From contig JAJEFJ010000104.1 in the NCBI GenBank assembly GCA_022820485.1, positions 178,968-242,967 on the forward strand: a stretch of 64,000 nucleotides of DNA, read 5' to 3'. The notes below the pieces were generated by a model, which was not told where the DNA came from, did no database searches, and saw only the letters and a program-made list of their open reading frames with translations. The number at the start of each line of letters is the position of its first letter. Position 1 is the first letter of the stretch. This stretch comes from Candidatus Latescibacterota bacterium (GTDB lineage Bacteria > Latescibacterota > UBA2968 > UBA8231). This document shows positions 52,510 to 62,002 of the stretch, piece by piece. Made by a program: the position numbers and the translations under genes.

Positions 52510-52529
52510 TCCATCTGCGTCCATCTGCG
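52510..52529. repeat. Tandem decamer, possible dispersed repeat relic
   Basis: TCCATCTGCG occurs twice in tandem, 52510-52529, in the 138-base gap between nusB and secA, followed by GATTATC. Similar CCATCTGCG-type strings are recalled from scattered intergenic repeats of other bacteria. No other copy was noticed in this window. Otherwise the gap holds only the secA ribosome site (AAGAGGATC). Confidence 0.3.
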
Positions 52530-52599
52530 GATTATCTTAGGGACGTAGTCCTCGGCGTCAGTCCGCACGTAAATAGCCCTAGTTTTAAGAGGATCTAGT

Positions 52600-55500
52600 A
52601 TGCTTAACTCGCTCGTAAAAAAATTCCTTGGCTCGCAGGCGACGCGCCAGTTCAAGCGCACGCTGCCACAAGTAAGCCAGATCACTCAGCTAGCGGCTTC
52701 GTACCAATCTCTGAGCGACGCCCAGCTCCAAGCCAAGACCGCGACTTTCCGCCAAGACCTACAGGCGCGCAACGCGGACAGCCGCCAGCAGCTCGAAGCC
52801 ATCGAAGAGCGCCTGCGCGGCGATCTAGAGCCTGAAGAGCGCGAGCAGCTCAACGACCGGTACGGAGAGCTAGACAACGCCATCCGCGACGTGGAGGCGG
52901 CCTTTCTCGAAGAAATCATGCCCGAAGCCTTCGCCATGATCGTCGAGACCTGCCGCCGGCTCTTGGGCCGCACGTGGGACCGCGCCGGCGAATCCGTCGA
53001 GTGGGACATGGTGCCCTACGACGTGCAGATTTTCGGCGGCATCTCGCTGCACCAAGGCAAGATCGCCGAAATGGCAACCGGTGAGGGCAAGACCCTAGTG
53101 GCGACGATGCCCCTTTTCCTCAACGCCATCCCCCAACGCGGCGTCCACTTAGTTACCCACAACGAATACCTCGCCCGGCGCGACGCTATGTGGATGGGGC
53201 CGATCTACAATTTCTTGGGGATGTCCGTGGGCATCATCCAAGACGTGTTTCAGACTGGTGCCGAGGCATACATACTCCAAGCGCCTGAAGGCGTGCCCGA
53301 GAAGTTCCATTGGGAGCGGACCGACCACACAGCCGCGTATAAGGCCGATATTGTGTACGCCAATCACAGCCAAGTTGGCTTTGATTACCTCCGCGACAAC
53401 ACGGCTGTACTGCTCGAAGACCTGATGCAGCGCGAATTCAACTACGCCATCGTCGATGAAGCCGACTCGATCCTCATCGACGAAGCGCGGACCCCGCTCA
53501 TTCTTTCCGGGGCCGTCCCCGACTCCACTAATCAATACAAAGAGATGCGCCCGCTCGTGGAACGGCTGATGAGGGCCCAGACCAACTTGGTCAATAAGAT
53601 CATCGCCGGGGCCGAGCAGGCGGGCAAGGAATCGGGAGATTACGACTACGACACGGGGATTGCACTGCTCAAGGCCACCCGCGGCGCTCCGACCAATCGC
53701 CGCCTAGCCAAAATTCTACAGGAGGAAGGCGTCAAGCGGCTGATCAACCGGATCGAGGCCGACTACATGCGCGATAAGCGCCTCAACGAGCTTGACGAAG
53801 ATCTCTACTTCGTCGTCGATGAGAAGGCCAACACCATCGACCTAACCGAGAAGGGGCGCGACTTGCTCTCACCCAATGAGCAGGCCCTCTTCGTACTGCC
53901 CGACATCAGCATTGAGGTTGATGCAATTCGCAACGACCCGGACCTGAGCGCCGAGGACAAGGCCCGCAAGGAGGAGGAGGCGCACCGCACGTACGCCGAG
54001 AAAAGTCAAGCGGTGCACAACATTAATCAACTAATGAAAGCCTATACGCTGTTCGAAAAGGACGTGCAGTACCTCGTCTCCGAAGACGGGCGGGTGATCA
54101 TTGTCGATGAAGCTACGGGCCGACCGCAACCCGGCCGGCGCTTTGCCGATGGCCTACACCAAGCGCTAGAGGCCAAAGAGGGAGTGAAGCTGGAGAAAGA
54201 AACCCGCACCGTCGCCTCCATAACCGTGCAGAATCTCTTCCGCATGTACCACAAACTGGCCGGTATGACCGGTACAGCCGAGACCGAGGCCAGCGAACTG
54301 TGGGAGATCTACAAGCTCGACGTATCCGTCATCCCCACCAACCGCCCGATTCGCCGCTTTGATCAAGAAGACCAAATATTCCGCACCAAGCGCGAGAAAT
54401 ACAACGCGATCATCGAGGAGATCGACCGCCTGCACCAGCTCGGCCTGCCGGTGCTAGTGGGCACCATCTCGGTCGAGGTCTCCGAGCTGCTCAGCCGAAT
54501 GCTCAGCCGACGCGGCATCAAGCACCAGCTACTCAACGCCCGCCACCACGACAAAGAGGCCCAAATCGTCGCCGAAGCCGGTCGAACTGGTGCAGTCACC
54601 ATTGCCACCAATATGGCCGGACGCGGCACGGACATTAAGCTGGCACCCAAGGTCGTCCACCTCGACCGCCAGATCGTCGAGTCCAATCTCACCCTCGAAG
54701 ACAAGCTGCCGGTCGGCCAAGGCTTGCGCCAATACCTGCAAGAAAACCCCAGCGGCTTGCAGGTCATCGGCACCGAGCGCCACGAAGCGCGGCGCATCGA
54801 TCGCCAGCTACGCGGCCGCGCGGGACGCCAAGGCGACCCCGGGTCCTCGCGCTTCTACCTGTCGCTCGAAGACGACCTGATGCGGCTGTTCGGCTCGGAG
54901 CGCATCGCCTCCGTCATGGATAAGCTCGGAGCCGAAGAGGGCGAGGTCATCGAGGCTGGTATGGTCACGCGGTCGATTGAGCGGGCGCAAAAAAAGGTCG
55001 AGGCCCGCAACTTTGAGATGCGCAAGCACGTGCTCGACTACGACGATGTCATGAACCAGCAGCGCCAAGTCATCTACAATCGCCGCCACGACCTGCTAGA
55101 GCAAGAAAGCGCCCGCGAGCAAATCGCGGAAATGATCGAAGAGAGCGTCGATAACATATTGGCCTCGCACGTCGATGCAGACGACCTAGCAGAGGAGTGG
55201 GATTGGGAGGGCCTGCAAACCGAGTTTGGCAGCACCTTCTTTTTGGGCTATTCCATCTCCGCAGACGAGCGCGCCCACGCCAGCGTCGATAGTCTGCGCG
55301 AGCAGCTACTCACCACTGTGCGCGAAGCCTATCAGCGCCGCATTGACGTCGTCGGCGAAGAGATTTTCCGCGAAGTCGAAAAGGGCATCTCCCTGCGCAC
55401 CATCGACACTTGCTGGCAGGAACACCTCCACGAAATCGACGAACTCAGGGACGGGATCGGCTTTGTCGGCGTCGGCGGGAAAAACCCCCTCATAGAATAC

Positions 55501-55866
55501 AAGAAGGGGGCCTACGACATGTTTGAGAGCCTAATCGGCCGCATTGCCCAAGAGACACTGCGCAACCTCTTCCAGCTACGCATCGACATCGGGACCGAGG
55601 CTTTGGAGCCGGCGCGGCGGCCAAGTCGCATCAGCGCGGTTCACCAAGACGCTACCAATATGGGCTTTCGCGGCGTCGGGCCAGCCCCGGCGGGCGTGCC
55701 CGGCCAGCCCGCGCAACTGCGCGGCTCGGGCGGCGGTAGCAGCGAGGGGCAAGCCCAAGCCGTGCGCCAGCCGGTCGTCCGCGAACAGCCCAAGGTTGGG
55801 CGCAACGCTCCCTGCCCCTGCGGCAGCGGCAAGAAGTTCAAAAAGTGCTGCGGCATCAATGCCTAA
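52600..55866 (+). CDS. secA: Preprotein translocase ATPase SecA
   Basis: 1088 residues, longer than the roughly 900 of many SecA proteins. Walker A MATGEGKTLVA starts at 158; YANHSQVGFDYLRDN and NYAIVDEADSILIDEARTPLI carry the DEAD-type motifs; NMAGRGTDIKL and RGRAGRQGDPGSSRFYLS are motifs of NBD2. The C terminus ends with the zinc-binding SEC-C motif RNAPCPCGSGKKFKKCC. Extra residues (about 340-480) form a family-specific insertion also known in FCB-group SecA. It drives protein export through SecYEG. Confidence 0.95.
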   Translation: MLNSLVKKFLGSQATRQFKRTLPQVSQITQLAASYQSLSDAQLQAKTATFRQDLQARNADSRQQLEAIEERLRGDLEPEEREQLNDRYGELDNAIRDVEAAFLEEIMPEAFAMIVETCRRLLGRTWDRAGESVEWDMVPYDVQIFGGISLHQGKIAEMATGEGKTLVATMPLFLNAIPQRGVHLVTHNEYLARRDAMWMGPIYNFLGMSVGIIQDVFQTGAEAYILQAPEGVPEKFHWERTDHTAAYKADIVYANHSQVGFDYLRDNTAVLLEDLMQREFNYAIVDEADSILIDEARTPLILSGAVPDSTNQYKEMRPLVERLMRAQTNLVNKIIAGAEQAGKESGDYDYDTGIALLKATRGAPTNRRLAKILQEEGVKRLINRIEADYMRDKRLNELDEDLYFVVDEKANTIDLTEKGRDLLSPNEQALFVLPDISIEVDAIRNDPDLSAEDKARKEEEAHRTYAEKSQAVHNINQLMKAYTLFEKDVQYLVSEDGRVIIVDEATGRPQPGRRFADGLHQALEAKEGVKLEKETRTVASITVQNLFRMYHKLAGMTGTAETEASELWEIYKLDVSVIPTNRPIRRFDQEDQIFRTKREKYNAIIEEIDRLHQLGLPVLVGTISVEVSELLSRMLSRRGIKHQLLNARHHDKEAQIVAEAGRTGAVTIATNMAGRGTDIKLAPKVVHLDRQIVESNLTLEDKLPVGQGLRQYLQENPSGLQVIGTERHEARRIDRQLRGRAGRQGDPGSSRFYLSLEDDLMRLFGSERIASVMDKLGAEEGEVIEAGMVTRSIERAQKKVEARNFEMRKHVLDYDDVMNQQRQVIYNRRHDLLEQESAREQIAEMIEESVDNILASHVDADDLAEEWDWEGLQTEFGSTFFLGYSISADERAHASVDSLREQLLTTVREAYQRRIDVVGEEIFREVEKGISLRTIDTCWQEHLHEIDELRDGIGFVGVGGKNPLIEYKKGAYDMFESLIGRIAQETLRNLFQLRIDIGTEALEPARRPSRISAVHQDATNMGFRGVGPAPAGVPGQPAQLRGSGGGSSEGQAQAVRQPVVREQPKVGRNAPCPCGSGKKFKKCCGINA

Positions 55867-55880
55867 GCGTGGAAAGCGAT

Positions 55881-57344
55881 ATGAGTTTCTGGGAAGTACT
55901 CTGTTTGGTGTTGTACAGCATCATCATCGCCGTTTTAGGGGTTTACGGACTCCACCGCTACCAGCTACTGCGCCTGTTTTATCGGCATCACCCAACCCCA
56001 GTTCCCCAGCCCGACCGCTTTGTCGAGTTACCCTTCGTCACGGTCCAGCTACCGCTCTACAACGAATATCACGTGGTCGAGCGCCTGCTAGAAGCCGTGG
56101 GCCAGATCGACTATCCCCGCGACCGCCTGCAAATCCAAGTTCTCGACGACTCGCAGGACGAAACCCGCGACAAGGCGCGAGAAGGGGTCGCACGGCTAGC
56201 GGCCCAAGGGCTGGATATCGAGTACCTCGGCCGCACCAATCGCCACGGCTTTAAGGCCGGGGCCTTGGCTGCTGGGCTAGAGTGCGCCCAAGGCGAATTT
56301 GTGTTGGTGCTCGACGCCGATTTTGTGCCCACTCCCGACATCCTACAGCGAGCCATTCACTACTTTACCGACGATTCCATCGGCATGGTGCAGATGCGTT
56401 GGGGGCATCTCAATCGCTCCTACTCGCTGCTGACGCGCATCCAGTCGATCTTTCTCGACGGGCACTTCGTCGTCGAACACACGGCCCGCAATCGCTCGGG
56501 CCGCTTCTTCAACTTCAACGGCACCGGAGGGATCTGGCGCAAAAAGGCCATCTACGACGCCGGTGGCTGGCAGCACGACACGCTCACCGAAGACCTCGAC
56601 TTGAGCTACCGCGCCCAACTGGCGGGCTGGCAGTTTCTCTATCTACCCGAAATTGAAGTGCCCGGCGAGATCCCGGTCGAGATCAATGCCTTCAAGTCGC
56701 AACAGCATCGCTGGACCAAGGGCGCGGTCCAGACGGCCAAGAAGGTGCTGCCGCAGATATGGCGCTCTGCGCTACCAGCCAAGGTCAAGGTCGAGGCCAC
56801 CTTCCATCTAACGGCCAACCTCTGCTACATCATGATGTTATTGATGGCCCTATTGACCGTTCCAGTGCTTTCCATTCGCTCGCAACTCGGCTGGGAGCGG
56901 TTCTTTATCATCGACCTGCCGCTGTTCTCTTTTGCCACCATGGCCATTTCCGGCTTCTACATTACCTCCCAGCGCGTGCTCTATCCAGATTGGCGACGAC
57001 AGATCAAGTACTTGCCCATGCTGATGGCCATTGGCATGAGTCTCTGCATCAACAACACCCGAGCGGTGATTGAGGGCCTCGTCGGCTATCAAACCGCTTT
57101 CCACCGCACTCCCAAATACGGGCTTACCGGACGCAAACAAAGCCAGCGGCGCAAGTACCTAAGCCGCTGGCCGCTGCTGTCTTTGGGCGAATTGGGCATG
57201 GCACTCTACTTTGTCTTTGCCCTCTACCACGCCTATGCAACTGGCCTCTACTTGGGGATGCCCTTCCTGCTGCTGTTCCACGCCGGCTTTCTCTACACCG
57301 GTTTGCTCTCCAGCGGCCAGCGCTGGTTTCATCGGGTGTCATAG
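55881..57344 (+). CDS. Membrane GT2 glycosyltransferase (cellulose-synthase-like)
   Basis: About 487 residues. One N-terminal and several C-terminal membrane helices flank a GT-A domain with the four processive-type signatures: D89 (LDDSQDE), DADF at 145-148, TEDLDLS with D238, and QQHRW at 274-278. These enzymes polymerise or transfer sugars across the membrane. Substrate unknown. ATG 55881 has GGAAAG upstream; an earlier in-frame start lies inside secA. A strong terminator hairpin follows. Confidence 0.85.
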   Translation: MSFWEVLCLVLYSIIIAVLGVYGLHRYQLLRLFYRHHPTPVPQPDRFVELPFVTVQLPLYNEYHVVERLLEAVGQIDYPRDRLQIQVLDDSQDETRDKAREGVARLAAQGLDIEYLGRTNRHGFKAGALAAGLECAQGEFVLVLDADFVPTPDILQRAIHYFTDDSIGMVQMRWGHLNRSYSLLTRIQSIFLDGHFVVEHTARNRSGRFFNFNGTGGIWRKKAIYDAGGWQHDTLTEDLDLSYRAQLAGWQFLYLPEIEVPGEIPVEINAFKSQQHRWTKGAVQTAKKVLPQIWRSALPAKVKVEATFHLTANLCYIMMLLMALLTVPVLSIRSQLGWERFFIIDLPLFSFATMAISGFYITSQRVLYPDWRRQIKYLPMLMAIGMSLCINNTRAVIEGLVGYQTAFHRTPKYGLTGRKQSQRRKYLSRWPLLSLGELGMALYFVFALYHAYATGLYLGMPFLLLFHAGFLYTGLLSSGQRWFHRVS

Positions 57345-57350
57345 AACGCA

Positions 57351-57385
57351 AAAAGCCCCCGGCCGCATGGCGGCTAAGGGCTTTT
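57351..57385. terminator. Bidirectional intrinsic terminator
   Basis: AAAAGCCC (57351-57358) pairs with GGGCTTTT (57378-57385), with an inner GCCGC/GCGGC stem. It has A-runs on the left and T-runs on the right, so it works for both the GT2 gene and the convergent lipoprotein gene (stop at 57405). Confidence 0.8.
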
Positions 57386-57404
57386 CTCGCGCTGATATTA
57401 TAGT

Positions 57405-57887
57405 CTAACTAGAAGGCCACGCGAGCGGATAGGGATCGGTGAGCTTCCGCTGCAACCACAAGATGTCAACGGCTTTGTAATGCCGGATGGTCAGCTTCTC
57501 GATGTGGCGCACGCCGATATCCACGTTGCTCTTTTCGCGCCGCACCTCGCGACCTTTGTCCCCGGACAGTGGAATCGCTTCCGCCACCTTCGTGACGTAG
57601 AGATTGTGGGCCAAGCGCAATTCTTTATAGTCCAGATTGTCTGGCACAAGCTCTTGCAACTCTGCGACGTAGTCGTTGATGAGTCGTCGCGCTTTGGCCA
57701 AGTCCTGCTCAGAAATCTCGGAGAGCGGTTTTCTCAGATGCTCAATGGTTTTGACGATCTCCCTGTTTTTGCCGTCTAGTTTCTGCATCTGCTGGACGTA
57801 ATCGAGCAGAATCTGCCTCTCCGCCTCCTCGCCACCACAGGCGACCAGACCCACTGCTAGTGCCAACGCAGCCAGTTTCCTCGACAT
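57405..57887 (-). CDS. Small lipoprotein of unknown function
   Basis: 160 residues. MSRKLAALALAVGLVAC ends in a lipobox Cys, so it is membrane-anchored and faces the periplasm. The rest is helical and charged (LLDYVQQMQKLDGKNREIVK; RRLINDYVAELQELVPDN), resembling a four-helix bundle or coiled coil. No family recognised. Convergent with the GT2 gene across the shared terminator and divergent from purC. Confidence 0.6.
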   Translation of the reverse strand: MSRKLAALALAVGLVACGGEEAERQILLDYVQQMQKLDGKNREIVKTIEHLRKPLSEISEQDLAKARRLINDYVAELQELVPDNLDYKELRLAHNLYVTKVAEAIPLSGDKGREVRREKSNVDIGVRHIEKLTIRHYKAVDILWLQRKLTDPYPLAWPSS

Positions 57888-57985
57888 ATAGACCTCCCTT
57901 TGTAGGGGTGAGATTTGTCTGTTCCGTCGGCCTCAAAATACGCCGCAGAGAAACGAAAATCAAGCACTCTCTCCGCTGGACCCTA

Positions 57986-58014
57986 TTGACGGAGCTTATA
58001 CGCTCTCATAATAT
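57986..58014 (+). promoter_or_regulatory. Sigma-70-type promoter of purC
   Basis: TTGACG (57986-57991), 17-base spacer, TAATAT (58009-58014); purC starts 45 bases downstream with GAGGACATC upstream. The rest of the 171-base gap holds no gene. Confidence 0.55.
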
Positions 58015-58058
58015 CAATTTTTTCGCATCCTACTCTCTTACTTGAGGACATCTATTCT

Positions 58059-59027
58059 ATGGTAACTCGCCAACAGATCCAATCCCAGCTCGACAACTGT
58101 CTGCTGGAGGCCAAATTCCCCCAGTGGGAGTCGCGCTATAAGCGCGGCAAGGTGCGCGATATGTACTTGCTTAAAGACCATCGCGTGCTGATCACTACCG
58201 ATCGCCAAAGCGCGTTCGACCACGTGCTCGGCACCATTCCCCTCAAGGGCCAAGTGCTCAACCGCATTGCCCAGTACTGGTTTGAGCAGACCCAAGATAT
58301 CGCCCCCAATCAAATCATCTCCGTGCCCGACGCCAACGTCACCGTCGCCCGCGAACTGGACATCCTGCCCGTCGAGGTGGTGGTGCGCAAGTATATGACG
58401 GGCAGTTCGGACACCGCCATCTGGACCCATTACAACAGTGGCGTGCGCCACTATTGCGGCCACACGTTGCCCGACGGCATGGTCAAAAACCAACCTTTCG
58501 ACGAAGCAATTATCACGCCAACTACCAAGGACGAAGTCCACGACGAGCTGATTTCGCGCGACGAGATCATCGCCCAAGGTCTAGTGCCAGAAGACACTTG
58601 GAACCAAGTCGAGGAGATCGCCTTCGCCCTCTTTGCGCGCGGTGAGGAGCTAGCAGCCAAGCAAGGGTTGATCCTCGTCGATACCAAGTACGAAATGGGG
58701 CTAGACGCAGACGGGCGCATCACGCTCGCCGACGAGATCCACACGCCCGATTCATCGCGCTTCTGGATCAGCGACACCTACGCAGAGCGCCATGCCCGCG
58801 GCGAGGAGCCCGAAAGCCTCGACAAGGAATTTTTGCGCCTCTGGCTCCGCGACAAGGGCATTTCCGACGACAATATCCCCGAACTCGACGACGAGATCCG
58901 CGTCCAAGTTGCCGAGCGCTATATCGATCTTTTCCAACGGGTTACGGGCACGGACTTCGACGCCGAACTCGGCGCAACACCCGTCTTGCAGCGCATTGAG
59001 GAGCGGATTGCGGAGTATCTCAACTAA
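58059..59027 (+). CDS. purC: SAICAR synthetase PurC
   Basis: 322 residues. KVRDMYLLKDHRVLITTDRQ, then SAFDHVLGTIPLKGQVLN and EVVVRKYMTGSSDTAIW are SAICAR synthetase signatures; ILVDTKYEMGLDADGRITLADEI contains the metal/substrate Asp-Glu. It condenses CAIR with aspartate in purine synthesis. The length suits the yeast-type/long bacterial form. Confidence 0.93.
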   Translation: MVTRQQIQSQLDNCLLEAKFPQWESRYKRGKVRDMYLLKDHRVLITTDRQSAFDHVLGTIPLKGQVLNRIAQYWFEQTQDIAPNQIISVPDANVTVARELDILPVEVVVRKYMTGSSDTAIWTHYNSGVRHYCGHTLPDGMVKNQPFDEAIITPTTKDEVHDELISRDEIIAQGLVPEDTWNQVEEIAFALFARGEELAAKQGLILVDTKYEMGLDADGRITLADEIHTPDSSRFWISDTYAERHARGEEPESLDKEFLRLWLRDKGISDDNIPELDDEIRVQVAERYIDLFQRVTGTDFDAELGATPVLQRIEERIAEYLN

Positions 59028-59037
59028 TTAGAGCGCT

Positions 59038-59223
59038 ATGGTCAAAAACTTGCTCCGCGCCTTTTTGGTCTTCCGCTTGGAGTTTCACCAGCCGACCCTC
59101 AATTTTGAGACCATGTTGAGCTATTGGCGGCGTGCGCCCATCGTCCAGTACGTGATTGAAGACGAGGGCGAGCAGCGCAGCAGTGCGCTCAAGCGCAAGC
59201 TCGACGAGGTCTATCCCTTCTAA
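59038..59223 (+). CDS. Small conserved-looking protein, unknown
   Basis: 61 residues. VKNLLRAFLVFRLEFHQPTL, then MLSYWRRAPIVQYVIEDEGE. No family recognised. It starts 10 bases after purC and ends in a TAATG overlap with the next gene, supporting real coupled translation. Not PurS, which would be the usual small neighbour of purC in some genomes. Confidence 0.45.
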   Translation: MVKNLLRAFLVFRLEFHQPTLNFETMLSYWRRAPIVQYVIEDEGEQRSSALKRKLDEVYPF

Positions 59224-59501
59224 TGCTGCATCGCCAGCTCAGAAACGCCTTGGAGGAAATTTTCGGCACATCTTTTGTCTCCGAGGCACTCGCCAACGCA
59301 CCCATTGCCCAAGTTGTCCTCTACGAGCGGCGCGAGGATTTCAAAGAGGCCGTCCTCGGCTTCCAGCGAATCAACTTTCGCGACGAACACACCGCGTATG
59401 CCGCCGGCATGGAGCGCGAGTTGGGCATCGCCCTGATCTGCGCCCTCCTCGACAACGACACGCGCGAGCTGGTTTCCGAGCTTGGTCTCAATTACCTATG
59501 A
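59223..59501 (+). CDS. Small protein of unknown function between purC and the sugar kinase
   Basis: 92 residues. LHRQLRNALEEIFGTSFVSE, then VVLYERREDFKEAVLGFQRI and ELGIALICALLDNDTREL. No domain recognised; a soluble alpha/beta protein is likely. Its start shares TAATG with the upstream small gene, and its stop overlaps the rhamnulokinase start as ATGA, so it forms one coupled operon with them. Confidence 0.5.
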   Translation: MLHRQLRNALEEIFGTSFVSEALANAPIAQVVLYERREDFKEAVLGFQRINFRDEHTAYAAGMERELGIALICALLDNDTRELVSELGLNYL

Positions 59502-60967
59502 GCAAGCTGCTCGCCTTTGACTTAGGGGCCGAGAGTGGCCGCGCCATTGTCGGGCATTTCGACGGCGAGCGCCTAGCGCTAGAAGAGCTGCACCGCTTTG
59601 CAAACGGTCCCGTGCAAGTCTTCGACCGTCTCTACTGGGACCCTTTGCGCCTTTTCGCCGAGATGAAACAGGGGCTCGGCCTCTTTGCCAGTACACACGG
59701 CAAGGCCCTCGATGCCATTGGCGTCGATACTTGGGGCGTCGATTTCGCCCTCCTCGGGCCTGGGGACGCGCTCTTGGACAATCCGCGCAACTACCGCGAC
59801 CCGCGCACCGACGGCATGTTAGAGGAAGCCTTTGCACGGGTGCCGCGCGAGGAAATTTTTGCGCGCACCGGCGTGCAGTTTTTGAAGCTCAACACCTTGT
59901 ATCAACTGCTTTCGCTGCGCGACTCGCCCCTGCTGGAATGGGCGCAGACCTTCTTGATGATGGCCGACCTGTTCAATTTTTACTTTACCGGCACCAAGAC
60001 CTGCGAATTTTCCAACGCCACTACCACCCAATTTTACGATCCGCGCCAAGGCGCTTGGTCGGTCGAGCTCCTAGAAGGATTGGGGCTGCCGACCCATTTT
60101 CTGCCCCCGATCGTCCAGCCTGGAACCCGCCTAGGCTCGCTCCTGCCCTCTATTGCTGCTGAAACAGGGCTTGGCTCGGTCCCGGTCATCGCCCCAGCTA
60201 CCCACGATACGGGCGCGGCCGTGGCCGCGGTGCCCGCTGAAGTCCGCGACTACGCCTATATCAGCTCGGGAACTTGGTCGCTGATGGGCGTCGAGCTCGA
60301 CCAACCGCTCATAAGCGATCAGGCATTCCAGTACAATTTCACCAACGAAGGGGGCGTCGGGCCGACCTACCGCTTCCTCAAAAACATCATGGGCCTGTGG
60401 CTAATACAGGAGTGCCGGCGCGCGTGGCAGCGCGAGGGCCGCGCCTTTTCCTACGACGAACTGACGGCCATGGCCCAAAGCGCTACGCCCTTTACCGCTT
60501 TCGTCGATCCAGACGCCGAGTGCTTTCTCGCGCCGGGCGACATGCCCGCCAGAATCCGCGCCTATTGCCGAGAAACGGGCCAAGCCATTCCCGCCGACGA
60601 GGGCCAAGTCGTGCGCGTGGCTCTCGAAAGCCTAGCGTTCAAGTACCGCTACGTACTCGACGCGCTAGAAACCATTCTCGGCCGCCGCCTCGAGTGCATC
60701 CACATCGTCGGCGGTGGGATCCAAAACCGCCTGCTCTGCCAGTTTACCGCCTCAGCTACCGGTCGTCCGGTCGTCGCCGGGCCGCTCGAAGCTACGGCCA
60801 TCGGCAACTTAATGCTCCAGCTCATCGGCCTAGGCCAGATGAACTCGCTGGCCGAAATCCGCCAAGTCGTGCGCCACTCCTTCTCGCCCGTTGTGTACGA
60901 GCCGGAACAAGCCGCTGCTTGGGACGCGGCCTACGACCGCTTTCGCTCGCTACTTCCCCCGGCCTGA
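59498..60967 (+). CDS. rhaB: FGGY-family carbohydrate kinase, rhamnulokinase-like
   Basis: About 489 residues, ATG at 59498 overlapping the upstream stop. MSKLLAFDLGAESGRAIVGH is the N-terminal phosphate loop; GVDTWGVDFALL, YISSGTWSLMGVE and HIVGGGIQNRLLCQFTA are FGGY and ATP-binding signatures typical of L-rhamnulokinase. It would phosphorylate L-rhamnulose or a related ketose. No rhaA/rhaD is next to it, so the substrate is inferred. Confidence 0.82.
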   Translation: MSKLLAFDLGAESGRAIVGHFDGERLALEELHRFANGPVQVFDRLYWDPLRLFAEMKQGLGLFASTHGKALDAIGVDTWGVDFALLGPGDALLDNPRNYRDPRTDGMLEEAFARVPREEIFARTGVQFLKLNTLYQLLSLRDSPLLEWAQTFLMMADLFNFYFTGTKTCEFSNATTTQFYDPRQGAWSVELLEGLGLPTHFLPPIVQPGTRLGSLLPSIAAETGLGSVPVIAPATHDTGAAVAAVPAEVRDYAYISSGTWSLMGVELDQPLISDQAFQYNFTNEGGVGPTYRFLKNIMGLWLIQECRRAWQREGRAFSYDELTAMAQSATPFTAFVDPDAECFLAPGDMPARIRAYCRETGQAIPADEGQVVRVALESLAFKYRYVLDALETILGRRLECIHIVGGGIQNRLLCQFTASATGRPVVAGPLEATAIGNLMLQLIGLGQMNSLAEIRQVVRHSFSPVVYEPEQAAAWDAAYDRFRSLLPPA

Positions 60968-61046
60968 TCCCGGCTGGAACCTCGCTTTTCCTCAGTCGTT
61001 CTACTTAAGAACCGGTATTTTTCTCTTTTCAACGTTTTGGCTACTT

Positions 61047-61895
61047 ATGGGAAAAAGCAGCCTCGATTCGCTAGGTCTAGCCGAGTCCTACTGGCGCGAC
61101 ATTCAGCACTTTCAGCCGCTGAGCCGCCAACGAGAGATCGAGCTGGTACACAAAGCGCGCACTGGCGACGAGCGCGCCATGCACCAGATGGTCGAAGCCA
61201 ACTTGCGCTTTGTCGTCCGCATCGCGAGGGGATACCACGGGCGCGGGCTTTCCTTTATGGAGCTTATTTCCGAGGGCAACCTCGGGCTGATGGAAGCGAT
61301 CCAGCGCTTTGACGAGACGCGCGGCTTTAAGTTCATCACCTATGCGGTGTGGTGGATTCGCCAAGCCATCCTCCGCGCCCTAGCCGAACATGGCAAAATT
61401 GCCCGCCCGCCGCTGAGCCGGGTCAATGATCTGCAAAAGGTCGAGCGGTGGACGAGTATCCTCGCCCAAAAACTGGGTCGCGATCCCACCCCCGAGGAAA
61501 TCGCCAACAGCGCTGAATTATCGCTGGAGCGGACGCACAATGCCCTTTACATGGCCCAGCCCGATGTCTCGATGGACACGCCGACCATCCCTGATGAAAG
61601 GGAGCCACTAATAGCCACTTTCGCAGCTCGCACGCCCGATCCAGCCGATAGCTATGAGCGCGCCGCGCTTTCTCAGACCTTGCACGCGTGCCTCGACCTG
61701 CTGGACCGGCGCGAGCGCCTAGTCGTCCGCGCCTATTTCGGCCTCGACGACCAAAAGCCCCAGACGCTGGAGCAAATCGGCATGCAATTGGGCCTCACGC
61801 GCGAGCGAGTGCGCCAGCTCAGGGACCAAGCTCTCGATAAAATGCGAACCCACGCTGGCGATCTACTGCTCGAGCTTTCCAACACTCCCATGTAG
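61047..61895 (+). CDS. Primary-type sigma-70 factor (short RpoD-like)
   Basis: About 282 residues. Region 2: MVEANLRFVVRIARGY, then FITYAVWWIRQAILRAL, the -10 binding helix. Region 3: WTSILAQKLGRDPTPEEIAN. Region 4: QTLEQIGMQLGLTRERVRQL, the -35 HTH. Short group 1/2 sigma factors of this size are common in the FCB group. The housekeeping promoters seen in this window fit such a factor. The same-frame region upstream of 61047 overlaps the kinase gene and is not used. Confidence 0.9.
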   Translation: MGKSSLDSLGLAESYWRDIQHFQPLSRQREIELVHKARTGDERAMHQMVEANLRFVVRIARGYHGRGLSFMELISEGNLGLMEAIQRFDETRGFKFITYAVWWIRQAILRALAEHGKIARPPLSRVNDLQKVERWTSILAQKLGRDPTPEEIANSAELSLERTHNALYMAQPDVSMDTPTIPDEREPLIATFAARTPDPADSYERAALSQTLHACLDLLDRRERLVVRAYFGLDDQKPQTLEQIGMQLGLTRERVRQLRDQALDKMRTHAGDLLLELSNTPM

Positions 61896-62002
61896 CAAGA
61901 CGCGCACGCGCTGTGCGAGGCAGAGGGCTTGATTGAGTACGGCAAAAGGCTTTCTTTTTTAGTAGAGCTTTGAATAGTATTCTCACAGGATAGAAATACC
62001 TT

